The translations under genes and the position numbers were made by a program. Shown here piece after piece: positions 19,560 through 30,820 of a stretch of 64,000 nt of DNA. The notes below the pieces were generated by a model, which was not told the DNA's origin, ran no database searches, and saw nothing but the letters and a program-made list of their open reading frames with translations. This DNA is from Uranotaenia lowii (Eukaryota > Arthropoda > Insecta > Diptera > Culicidae): the NCBI RefSeq assembly GCF_029784155.1, contig NC_073693.1:287280875-287344874 (forward strand), read 5' to 3'. Numbering within the stretch: the first letter of the stretch is position 1; every line of letters starts with the position of its first letter.

Positions 19560-21619
19560 ATGTATGTATGTATGGTTCCCCCATCGGTAGCAAGGTCCTG
19601 CCTATGTCTGTGTGGCTTGGCCTTCGAATTTCTTCCAGGGCTTCCACGGTCCGATGGTTCGTCGAAGGAATGCATCCAACCCTAAGATACCTACAATGGC
19701 CGGCTACCCGTGCCGCTTGCAATAATTTCTTTAGGTTATCCCCAGATGCATTCCCTCTAAGTTACAAAATAATTGGTATACTTTCAATAAGGAAAATATG
19801 TAAATTAAATGGATAATATAATAATATGTAAATAATTATAATTATGGCATATTTTATTATTAAAAGGATACGGATCTGAAATGGAAATATTATTAGAACA
19901 TTTAAAGTTTTAAATTAGTCACTGCACAAGTAATTGATGTATTGATGTCTGTTGGTGCGAATTTCACATTGAAAATTATTTTCATTGAGTTGAAAATAAT
20001 TGGAAACGTGGAAAAAAAAATCTCATTAAAAAGGTAAAAATGTACATAAGTAACAATCAAATCACTACCAGAATATTTTCGCAAACAGAGATAGCATTGT
20101 TGTTAAGCATAAAACCAATGAATTTAGAATTGTCTGTAATGCTGTAATTATTTTAAAATTGTCTTAAATAACGATAATCTGGCACTTGCTGAGATCGTAT
20201 TTTTAAATAATCATTTAAAATTTTTAAAGTGCATGCAAAGCAAAATAGAAATATGATAAAATAAATTAATAATAAAAATTAAAATGAAATGAAAAGACTT
20301 TCTTAGAATTGAATATAATAAGGAGTTAATTTGTTCCCATACGAAGTCAAGTAAATTGATATTCACTCGAACTTTAACAATTTTTTTTAAATAAATTATC
20401 ATCAATCATTACAAACGTTAAGTTCTAACTATAACAAAACTTTGATTGCACAAGTATTAAAAGCTGAATAATTTATTGCTTTATGTGGCTGAAATGTTCC
20501 ATATTTCATAATATTAATTTAAGTGCCATCATATAGAAAGGTAAATTAGGTAACAGTTTATTCAATCCGCTGGAACAGTTCCAATTTAAATCCCTATTTG
20601 ACACTAGAAGACGAATATGCATTCCGTTTGGAAAACCTAAGTCAAGTCTCGAGTCTCCTCAACAACCTTGAGAAGATCTGCTACTTGACACTAGAACCAA
20701 AAAGCGCAGCTGTTGCCCTAAGTGAGCCCCAAATAGCCACGACACAAACCTGCGCGAACCACACGAAACGCTGAGAGCATAAGCCACGCTAACAAGTCAA
20801 GGATTACTACGATGGAAAAAATACTTATTCTTTCTGTAGGCACTTTTCCACAAATGAATGCAATAAAATGAAGTTATTATGCAATAAAATGCAGAAAAGA
20901 AAGAATGCAATAAAATGAAGTTATTTTTCATATTCATAAATACCCTTTCTTGTTCAACGCGAAATTCACAAATTGTCCGTATTACCTTATCTTTGATTGA
21001 ATAAAAAATTTAACTAATAAATATGGAGGCTAGATAAAAGATAAAAATTATAGTCATTCAAATAATAATACTACGACGAAAACTATGTTTAGAAACATTA
21101 AAAACAGAAAGTAAGAAATTGTCAAAAAAAATGGCGCCTTAGAACGCTCTCACCAAGTTTTGCTCCATCTCCTGGGTCGCACCGCATCCCTGGCTATCGG
21201 GCGTTAACAACTTCTTTCGCTTTAACATCACTTCAGCCACCAGCAAGCACACATTTTCCAAGCAATATATTGTATTTTTCTCGCTTCGCTCAAATGAATC
21301 ACAATGCTTTCTTTGCTGATTCATGTTCAAATTTTCAATCAACACATTTCCAGCAAATGGAACTCGCGATGTCGCAAACGCCATTTTTTCACGCTAAGCT
21401 ATTTCACATCCAATTTTCAATCAACTTATGATGCATTTTCTTTAAAACTTCTAAGCTTTCTCCCCTTGGGCACGGTACATTACAAAAAACACGACCGACA
21501 GCGAACCGAAATTTCTTTTAAACCAAGCTAACTAACCTTTGCATCTCACTCGTACAAAAACTTCGCATCAGAGCAAATACCAAAACGAACCGCACGCGTC
21601 GAGAGCACGGAGCGAACTG
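19560..21619 (-). mobile_element. Non-autonomous non-LTR retrotransposon with 24-bp flanking repeats
   Basis: Bounded by 24-bp identical direct repeats (19536-19559 and 21620-21643, beginning AGATTCATAGATGAAC), a typical target duplication for a LINE. Read on the minus strand, the 5' end at 21620 starts TCAGTTCGC and the 3' end at 19560-19576 is a short ACAT microsatellite tail. A GC-rich 3' segment (about 19580-19720) and the 5' promoter plus a short ORF1-like frame are preserved, while the middle is AT-rich without RT motifs. So it is a LINE derivative with the enzyme region deleted or replaced, mobilised in trans. The parent family is unknown. Confidence 0.7.
21139..21384 (-). CDS. 81-codon reading frame in the LINE derivative
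   Basis: First substantial ATG frame downstream of the promoter, in good context (AAAAAATGG), about 235 nt into the transcript. The 81-residue product begins MAFATSRVPFAGNVLIE and has a basic/serine/cysteine mix with MNQQRKHC and a C-terminal GCGATQEMEQNLVRAF. No known domain is recognised; it could be a truncated ORF1 N terminus. Whether it is translated is unknown. Confidence 0.4.
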   Translation of the reverse strand: MAFATSRVPFAGNVLIENLNMNQQRKHCDSFERSEKNTIYCLENVCLLVAEVMLKRKKLLTPDSQGCGATQEMEQNLVRAF

Positions 21620-21620
21620 A
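21586..21620 (-). promoter_or_regulatory. Inr + DPE internal promoter of the LINE derivative
   Basis: On the minus strand the element begins TCAGTT, matching the arthropod initiator TCAKTY. Counting its A as +1, GGTTC lies at +28 to +32, exactly where a downstream promoter element (RGWYV) must be to work with Inr. Internal Inr/DPE promoters are known from insect non-LTR elements of the jockey and I groups. Confidence 0.65.
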
Positions 21621-21643
21621 GATTCATAGATGAACTTGAACGT

Positions 21644-23247
21644 TCACATAAAATAAATATATATATGTAAGTATATTTGGTAGGTACTCGGCTAAATCTT
21701 GAGTTCTCGAAGTCAGGAACTTAAAACTTCCCAGGAAAACCTAGCTGTATATTTGAGAGTTTTCTGAAAAAAAATCGAAGGTTCTTTAGAATAACCCTAA
21801 AAAGTATTACTTCGGGGGCTTCTTCAAGTATCTAGAGTGACCTATAAATTTCATAGTGAAATTCAGATTTCTTCAGAGTTTAAAAAGCGGTCAAAACTCG
21901 CTAGAGATGCTCTTTGAGGGGATGAATAACGCGAAAGCGTTTAAATCCCAGAAAAAAATAATTAAAAAAAGCTAGAGATGATCAAGATTCATAAACGATA
22001 ATAAAGAAATATCGGAATACGAGGAAATCATAGAAAAGTTAAAGAGTTCCGGAAGAAACGTTTAATCAAAATGTTTCCGAGAGGAAGTCGAAGAGGATTA
22101 AATATTCAAAGAAACTCTGGAATTTGGGATATCTTGCAGGGGTTCATGGTAACTTTAATATTGTTAATAAATATAGTCGTGTAAATACCAAAGCAAGAGC
22201 TATCTGCTGATCGCTTAGAAGAAGTTTATGTAATAAAAGTTACTGAAAAAAAAATTCAAATTGAAATTCGGAAATTTGGGTGAACTTTTGAGATGGAAGC
22301 AATCTAGCGACAGAATTTTCTTAACATTCTGAAAAAAAAAAAATCGCCGGCAAGATTCAAGCATTTTTCCTGGCGGACTCCTCCCATCTAGAATTGGCAG
22401 TTTGTTTTGCATTCCCGGTGAGCCCGTTCCTTTCTGTAACTTTTTTCATATTTGTTAGCGTTTCGATTGTAAATTGGCTGTGTGAATTGAAGTGCTTATG
22501 TGAAATAATTCTGCTCGAAATGTTAAATCACTTTTTGAAAAGGTATTTTAAGTTCTAAAAATTAAACATTAGGAATTGGAAGGATTACAGAATACTCTTA
22601 TCATTTAAATTCCAGCTATTCTCATGCGTACATTAATTTTCAAAAGTCATTTTGCTAATTTAATGTTGCAATAGGTATCACTCAAGTTAAGCTTTAGGTT
22701 AACCTCATGTAGGTATATCGACAACTTAAACAACGTGATAACAAAAAAATATCAAAGTCGATGAATAATCGTTATTTTCGACTATTTCTGTCTAATAGAC
22801 AACAGTTATCCCCTTTTAAATAATTGTACTTTTAATCAATAAATTTGGATGCACAAAACTTATTTAAAAAGTTATCTTCCTTTAGTATTTATTATTCCAC
22901 CTATTGAAAACAACATTAAATTATTGGATTCACTTTTCACGGAAAATTATGTTTTGCATGGATGAATTATTCGTTGATAGAAGGATAATCAAACAAAAAT
23001 ATGATCACCCGAAAACCTGAGTTGAATAAGCCAAAATTATAACCTGACATTAAAATTTAAAAAGGGCAATGGCAATACAAACTAGATCATTTAACAACAT
23101 TATTTAGTAATTTGACTTGGAAACTGTGTTGAAGATTAGGTGAGCATGTTTAACAGTCAGATCCATACACTTGTCGAAAGTGTTTTTTCAGATCAAATCC
23201 CTAAACTCACGCTCGCATACACTATTTTTTGCCAAGAGAGGCAGAGG
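21644..23247. other. Intronic AT-rich stretch
   Basis: No gene, RNA or paired TIR recognised. Short frames show no domain. Confidence 0.4.
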
Positions 23248-25095
23248 CAGGGTGGCCTGCGGATGTCCATAATCAAATTCCCTGGTTTTACCCGGTTTTC
23301 CTGATTAAAATTTTAATCTTTTTTCCGGTTTGAACACACCCAGAAAAATACTTTAAAATTTGTCTATACCGTAGAAAAGACATTTTACTAATTTTTAAGG
23401 TAAAAGTTAAAGAATAAAATTTCAATTTCAATATTTTATTCTTAATTCGATTGCTAACCCAGGTTACAAAATTTACCTTTTCTCAAGAGTCAAGAATTTA
23501 ATAATTTAGGACGCTGATTCTAAGCAATCAGCTTTTTCAGCTCAAGAGTTGATTGAAATTTTGTTGACCTTTGAAAATAGGTCTACCTTTATTTTAAAAA
23601 TTTGTATCAACCCTTTTTTTAGGAACTGAACAACATTCGTAGGATTTCAAAATTTAAGATATTTTGTCATATAAATTTAATTGAAAATTGTGAATTGTAT
23701 TGACTTCCGAGTAACATCAGTTTACATTTCGTTCATTTTTTCCGATTCTGTAAAACACAGAAATTTCGAAGACATTTAAAAGAATTTTATCCCGAAAGGA
23801 AGGCATTGTTTTATGAAATCTACAACATCTAGGAAACATTTGAATCCTTGAGAACAACATAATAAATCGTTTTCGATGTTCATGTATGGCCCTGTGATCC
23901 AAAGAGGTATAAGTGCATAAAAGCTATAATTACGAGAAACACGCATTTAAGCTATGGTGTTTTGTTATGTTCCGTATATTGAAAAAAAAAAAAAACATTT
24001 GTTTTGAATGATATGTAAATAAAATACTTAAAACCTGAAAAAAAAACACAAACTACAGCATAAAAATGAAGTATCGATTGGCAGTAATAACTCAAAATCG
24101 AACATTTTTGCACTTATATCTCTTTGGCTCATCTAGGTTTATTAGCTCATCAATTATAATTGATTTTACTTAGAACTGATGAAGTTCAGAGCTTCGACAT
24201 ATCAATCAAAGTAAAAGTGATTGAGAAATTTCGTATTCAGGACCCAAAAATTTCCATTACAAATATAAAAATCTGTTCACCTGTGTGATTTGAAAATAGA
24301 ATTTTGATTTTTGATTTGTATTCTTAGTTTCCAACTTAACAATATAGGTTAATTTTAGTTGCACAAATGGGTTTGTTTTTCAAAAGTTTATCTTTTCCAT
24401 AGAAATTCTCAAAACAGACTCTGATTTAAACTATAAATTTGAAATTTCAGTCTGATTTCTGTATGAGAAATTTTAATCTTAATTCTTCATCTGCATTTTG
24501 AGTAGGACTTCTGTATAAATAATAGAAATTTCAATCCGATCACTTAATTTCAATTTTCTACCTGAATTTTAAATTAAAATAGAAAATAAATTGAGGATCT
24601 GAAATTACTAACCAAATTTTGAATATAAATTCTAGGTGATGCTTTTTAGGAAAACAGTCTGTTGAATAGCAACAAGGACTTTTTATTTATGATTCCAACG
24701 TTTCGATCCTTGATCGACCTTTGGAATCATAAATAAAAAGTGATGGTTGAAAATTCTGTTTTTAATTTAATTATTGGAAACACGTTTTCTAAATCCGAGC
24801 TCTTATGGCTAGTTATTTCTAACATTTGAAGAAAAAGCTAAATTAGGACACAAAAACTTGCAACTCCATCTCTTGTAAATCATAACAGAACAAAATTGAC
24901 AAATTTGTGCTTAAAGCTTCTGAAAATAAGTTCTTTTCATGAACTTTTCTATTTAGTAGTAAGTATATTAAGGAGAAAATTAATTTCTTTTGTTAACAGT
25001 TTTTCCTGGTTTTGACTTCAAAGTACCGGTTATTTCCCGGTACTATTTTCAATATGTACCTGTTTTTCCCGGTTATCCCGGTGGTCTCGGTCCTA
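23248..25095. mobile_element. Probable TIR element of the CAGGGTGGCC family (decayed)
   Basis: The left end CAGGGTGGCCTGC at 23248 leads into CCTGGTTTTACCCGGTTTTCC; the right part near 25020-25085 shows TTTCCCGGT, TTTTTCCCGGTTATCCCGG in the mirrored arrangement. This matches the layout of 33378-36919 and 27768-30688, but the right terminus is degraded (GGTGGTCTCGG instead of GTGGCCACCCTG) and no target duplication is certain. Confidence 0.45.
24678..24741. repeat. Perfect 21-bp-stem hairpin
   Basis: ACTTTTTATTTATGATTCCA (24678-24697) plus one base, loop of 22 bases (24699-24720), then the exact complement (24721-24741). The stem is AT-rich. It could fold in RNA or simply be a snap-back duplication. 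Confidence 0.7.
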
Positions 25096-25734
25096 AGGCA
25101 CAAATTTCTTTCACTCATCATTTTCTCTATTTTTCCTCTCTGTCTATTGCCTAGTAGGACGTGGCCGGCGCCGTTATTGAAGTAGAAAGGAGAGCATCAA
25201 ATTTGTGCATAGAAAATGAGTTGATAGTCTCTAGTACCATTCTTTTGACCTTAGCACAAAATTAATGGCCTCGGTCAATCATGGAGTAACCATTGGCGAT
25301 GTAGAATTAGTTTTACTGAGCGACTGAGCCACACCAGCGGTTGTGGAGTTCAAAATGCTGCAATATATTGCTCTCATAACTGCTCGACTAACCCCTCATT
25401 GTAAAACCCAACTCAACAGAAAATATGAATCTATCTAACCATTTTTCACATACAAACATCTTCATCTTCCAAAACATTTTGGATTTTTTCGATTCAAGGT
25501 GGATGTGAGAAGTCAATCTAGCTCAGCTAAGCTAAAATTTAGTGAAAAATAAAAGTAAAGTGAGACAAAAGATTTTTCACGAGAGGTTAGCGCGTGCACG
25601 GAAAAGTAGGAGCGTTAATTACCTTGTTCAAAAATTGTACAAGTTATTCTTTAGAATTATTCTAGAAAATAGTCTATATTAAAGAGTATTTGTATATAAA
25701 CAATACATAAGATCTCAACAATTTACGCTCAAGG
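25096..25734. other. Intronic stretch, no gene recognised
   Basis: Includes a GC-rich patch GGACGTGGCCGGCGCCG (about 25158-25174) of unknown origin. No coding frame or paired TIR seen. Confidence 0.35.
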
Positions 25735-25912
25735 ATTTTAAAAGACATACACCGTCTTAGCCGATTTAGGCTTTACATACAGACTGAATAAATGACGTGG
25801 ATTACTTAACATTAACCATTCAGTACCGAGATGGGAATCGAACCCATGCCATCCATCAGTGGACCAGCGATCACCGTCTTACCACGCTAACCACTCGACC
25901 ACCCACCGAGAC
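25735..25912 (-). mobile_element. tRNA-derived SINE, copy 1
   Basis: On the minus strand the head reads GGTCGAGTGGTTAGCGTGG (A-box region, complement of about 25886-25905) and GGGTTCGATTCCCATC (B-box, complement of about 25831-25846), followed by a non-tRNA body. A long variable-arm-like insert suggests descent from a tRNA-Ser/Leu type. A second copy at 57012-57177 shares head and body, which proves it is dispersed rather than a tRNA gene. Confidence 0.8.
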
Positions 25913-27767
25913 GTACAGAACGTTTCTAGAATAACTGATGAGTTCTCAGAGGAAAATGAAGGTTTTCTTGATATGTTCAATATTTTTCAGATAAGCTCAG
26001 AAAATTTCAACTGTTCTAGTGGTTTTCAGGTCTCAGAGAAACTGAAAACGTCTAGAGTCCTAGTCATTGTCGTATATAGAACAATTCAAGAGTTTTCAAA
26101 ATAACTAAGAACTGAAAACTGAAAAGATCCAGAGGAATTTTCTTAGCAGTCAGTTTTTAATAAAGAATTTATGAAGAAATTGAAAATTCCCTGATGAAAA
26201 TATACCAGAGCTATGAAGTATTTTAAAGCAGTTCAAAGAAATTTGAAAATTTCAAAGAAATAAAAATGCCTTCAAAATTGTTCGTATATCGAATAAGCCT
26301 ATTAAGTAATGGCCGAAATTTAAGATAAATATGGATTGTGAATGTGAGAAATTATCGTCGGAGTATTTTTCGGTTCTTAAACATTTCAAACATTCCAATC
26401 TTATTATTAAAAATGTAGACTTGATGAATCATAAGGGTATTTGAACATTTTCTTGTATTTTTTGAATAATACTCCAAAAATAACAAACCGGACAAAATAG
26501 AAGCAAGTTTTAAAAAATGAGCACAAGATTCCCTAGGCTCAGAATAAGTATGAAGTGTTTATAATATGAACAAAAAAACTACCTATATACAAATAGACTA
26601 AAAACGATAACTTGATGGAAAGATACAGTATTAAATGAGTTAATAACTTTAACATTATATTTAACCCTATGTTAAACAAATGCTTTGTAAGCTTGTGATA
26701 GAGATAGGTAAATCAAAATAAATAATTTTGACTCATGACTCATCAACATTTAAAACAGAAGAAAACAGCTTACGATTTATCCAATTATAAAAATGCCTTC
26801 TAAAGAGAAAGAGAAGCTCCCGAAACAAAAAAAAAAGATTCCCCACATGGAAAAACCCGTTTGGTCATTTGGAGAAAAAAAATCGAATGGCGATCAAAAT
26901 CAGATAGGGCCACTTTGAGCGAAGAAAGTAGAATCCACTTCTAAATGCGGATAACCCAAACCGTCCACCCGTTCCTAAAGTAAAGCTTCAGTTGAACTTG
27001 AAAGACGAAAACCTGTTTCCCTCAACGGTTGCTTTCAATTCAACTGGACGCTTTTTTTCTTCCAACTCACATAAAACGGGCAGAAATCCACACCACAACC
27101 GGGTGATTACCAGCATATTTTTGTTTTGATTTTTACTCTACGATAGTAGCTACTGGTTTTACACATTTTGTTTTCTTCCGATGGCGAGATGACGAAAAAA
27201 AAACGACACGCTTGTTTAATTTTCAATTGAATGGCGTCATCATCTGGAGTTTGTGTAGATTACATCGTATACACATGAGGAAAGCTAGTTCCACGGAGTG
27301 TTGTCACACTTTAGATAAGTACTTGTTACATAGAAACAAATATCATGTCACTTTTGACACGAAAGCCTGATTTTATTAAAAAAAATTAATGTTTCAAATG
27401 AGAATGTGAAAAAGATAATATTCACAAGACACTGTGACCGCTTTCTTTATTTGCACTGCACTCCAATTTATCGCATTTCGTCATGACAGCTATCTTTTCG
27501 ATGTTATGTGTAGTGAGCATTTTTTTGTAACAGATAAACTTAACATATTTTATTGCAAATTTGTTTTTTAAGAAAACGTCTATAGCACGAATTTTTCACA
27601 TTATTGGATGTCCTTTTTCTATAACCACATTCATTGTTTTATGGACAGGTTTAGGTTTAATCGGTGAGAAGTTATATATCTTTTTAGTAGGAAAATCTTA
27701 AGATTGTGAAATTTTAAGACGGATAGAAAATTAGAAGAAATAAAAGATGGCGAAAATGACCGGGTAG
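25913..27767. other. Intronic stretch without recognised gene
   Basis: AT-rich. Frame 25859-26104 is a shadow of the SINE and flank. A small imperfect hairpin (26989-27046; arms CAGTTGAACTTGAAAG and its near complement) is the only structure noted. Confidence 0.4.
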
Positions 27768-30688
27768 CAGGGTGGCCAGCGAGTTTTCATTTTCAAATTT
27801 ATGTTTTTTCCGGTTTTCCGATTGAGATTTTCTGGTTTTTCCTGTTTCAAAATGTGCGAATAAATATGTTTATATATGCAAGTATTTTATCCAAGTTGAA
27901 CGTAAAAGTGTGAGAGGACTTATTTTTTTTGTTGGTTTAATCTTGAAACTCAGGTTATTCAGAATATGGTGATGGTAATAACACTGACCATACATACTGA
28001 CTGGACACTCGATTTCGTTTATTGGATATTTTTTTCCAACAGTACGCAATAGCAATTGCAAATTGTGCATCGATCGATTCGCAGAAATACTATCCCAGTT
28101 AGAAAATGCTACCCAACTTTTAAAAAAATAGGTGCATTTTTCTTACAGGGAACTTGTCAAATTTTTCAGGTTCGCCAGCGACCGTCGCCGGTATGGCGAC
28201 CCTGCCAAATTCGACCAAAAAATTAGCCAGGCAATGGTTGAATTTTTGTTCTAAGTGTCATGTCAGTGAGATCAGTGGAGATACTGTAAGAAAATAACTT
28301 TAGCTGTCCTAACCTAAACCGAAAATTGTTACCTTCTTTTCAGTCTTTCACACCATCTTCATTTATTATAAGGGAAAATACTTTATTTTTATTATTTTCA
28401 TGAGATAAATTATAGTTTTGATATGATGAATTTCGTATTGAATAACCGATCCATAAATCAACTTAAATTCTTTATTCAAATTTAAATTCAAATTTATAGC
28501 GCTTATTCTACTTTCGAAATAAGAAATCAAGTTTTATTTTATACCTTGACTACTAGAGTGTCCATTTCCCGGCCATTTTCTCATTCCCGGGAATCGGGAA
28601 ATCTGGTGACCTGTTTCCCGGGAATTCCCGGGATCCCGGGAAATATTCAAAATAATGTAAAATATATGCACTTCGATTGAAATATTAAACCTTCTCTGCA
28701 TACAAGCCCGTAATATGTTTAAAATGTGCTCTTCTTAATATTTTTCTAACTAAATTTTTATCAAATAAATCAAACTGTTTTTAACAATGATTAATTAAAA
28801 ATAGTTAAGCAAACTATAATATAACCTGAACAGGTCAAATGAAGAATTCATTCATGCAATCATTGGTTAGTTAAAACATTAGATATGTTTATATTTGTTT
28901 AATTTATTCAACTATTTTCGTTTCTCTGAACACTTTACATGATTGTTCTTCATATGAAAAAAACGATGTCTCTGTCATTTTTAAATTTTGAAATTTATCT
29001 GGCTCTCAAAGCCAGAGGTAATTATGCTCTTGTTTTCCTATGGCGGTCGCTCTCTAGAAAACACAATCTGCCTACCTGCTTGCCCTTTTTTCATATATTT
29101 TTGAAGGGTTATGGGTTTTCGTTCAATTAAAACGATATGGAAATACATATAATCTTTTTAAACTTATCTATTTGAATAATAAGAATGGTTCCGAAGGCTA
29201 TCAGGATTATTCAGAGAAATAATTTCATACATGTCGGGAATTCCCGGGAATGAAAGTATGATTCCCGGGAATCGGGAATTCCCGATTTTTTTAAATTCCC
29301 GGGAATTCCCGACCGGGAAACCCCGGGACGTACACTCTATTGACTACTAATAGATACTATAATATTTTTCTTCTAAAACTTTTTAAAACAGATTCTGATC
29401 AAACTTATTCGTTCTAAGAAATCTGAAATTTTATTTCGGTTCTCATATTGAATACTTAATCATGTTTTTTTATTGGATACATTAAAGTTTTATTTTTGAA
29501 TGCGCTGAGTTCGATGCCTGAATCTATTTACCTAAATTCTGATAAATTCATCTAAATTCTTAGCCTGAATTTTAAGTCCTATCTCAAAAATGCATTTTTT
29601 TCGATTTTTCAATTTGAAATCCTACTGGTTTAATTGAAAAATGTATACAGGAATCACATAAATAAAAACTGGGTAGTATGTTACACCTTCTGCCTTCTGT
29701 GCGTTTGTTTACTAATTAATCAAATAAAATGATGGAATCTTATTTTTTTTTGTTTCCGGCATATTTTGCGCATGGAAAAATCCCCGATACTTAAAAGTTT
29801 AAATTGAACTAATTTAGAAGAAAATATTTTCGAAACCAAATAAGATAAGTATTTCGAGGTTATGTCGTTCGTCAGATATTTGACATTTGATTTTTGAAAT
29901 TATGTTTTGATAGTTTTTGACAATTTATAACACATATAACACAAACAAAGAAATTAGATTTTTTTTTAAATATTTTATCAATCAAATGAAAACTTGAAAT
30001 ATGGATATGATTATTATTAAATTTTGATAAAGTTACCGTAAGCTCAATTAAAAACAGCTGAAAATAAGTAAAGTCACGTCAATAAAAATTCCAATATATT
30101 TAACAACAGCATTTGATCAAAAGCTTTACAGAAAAATAATTCAGATTCGCACATCATAAAATTCTAAATTAATGTAAAATAAATACAGTTATAAGATAGA
30201 TATAAAGCTTAAGTAAATCTTAGTTTTCAAGATGTGGATTCAATCAAAAACTGTCGGATTTCAACGTATGAATTCACATGTTGTGAAAAGTTTATTTAAT
30301 TTAAAAACTTTTTTAAATTCACTGCAGTGCACGATATGCGTAAGCTAATAAATAGTTTATGATAGAGGAATTTTTTTAACGACAATTATTTGCTCGACAA
30401 ATGTATGTGCTGAGTTAAAAAATCTATTTTTCAAATGACGTTCCCGATTTTTCCCGCATTTTACTCATTTTTCCAACTCTTGCTTCACAATCCTGAAATA
30501 AACGACTATGGATTATAAAGCATACGAGAAAAAGTTTCGTCATGATGAAATGAAGGAATTTAAGGATTTGATAGGTTTATACATGGGAAAAAATAATCCA
30601 TAAATAATTTTCCCGGTTTTGATTTGAATAAAAGGTTTTCTCGGTCCCATTATCAATTCCCGATTATCCCGGTTTGCTGTTTACCCTG
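27768..30688. mobile_element. Probable TIR element of the CAGGGTGGCC family
   Basis: The left end CAGGGTGGCCAGCGAG and the following TTTTTTCCGGTTTTCCG are mirrored by CCGGTTTGCTGTTTACCCTG at 30669-30688 and CCCGGTTTT at about 30612. Flanking GTAG on both sides (27764-27767, 30689-30692) may be part of a target duplication. Contains the hAT-like element at 28554. No transposase frame. Confidence 0.5.
28554..29339. mobile_element. 786-bp hAT-like TIR element with CCCGGGAAT palindromes
   Basis: Perfect 8-bp target duplication TTGACTAC (28546-28553, 29340-29347). The ends are TAGAGTGT and its complement ACACTCTA. Both subterminal regions are packed with CCCGGGAATCGGGAATTCCC-type self-complementary strings, about ten CCCGGG/GGGAAT units in all. 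No transposase. Nested inside the CAGGGTGGCC-type element at 27768-30688, therefore younger. Confidence 0.85.
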
Positions 30689-30820
30689 GTAGGTTCTGGT
30701 ACAGCTTACATTGGATGTTTATTGTTGGAAGTAATTGCAATAGAAAAATTGCTTTGCATTCATTATCGATTTTTGATATTTATATCTGTGAAGAATGTTA
30801 TATTCTGGTGATATGGAACG

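Noticed and set aside
25826..25910. Functional tRNA gene
   Set aside because: A- and B-box are present, but the acceptor stem does not close and a second dispersed copy shares non-tRNA body sequence, so it is a SINE.
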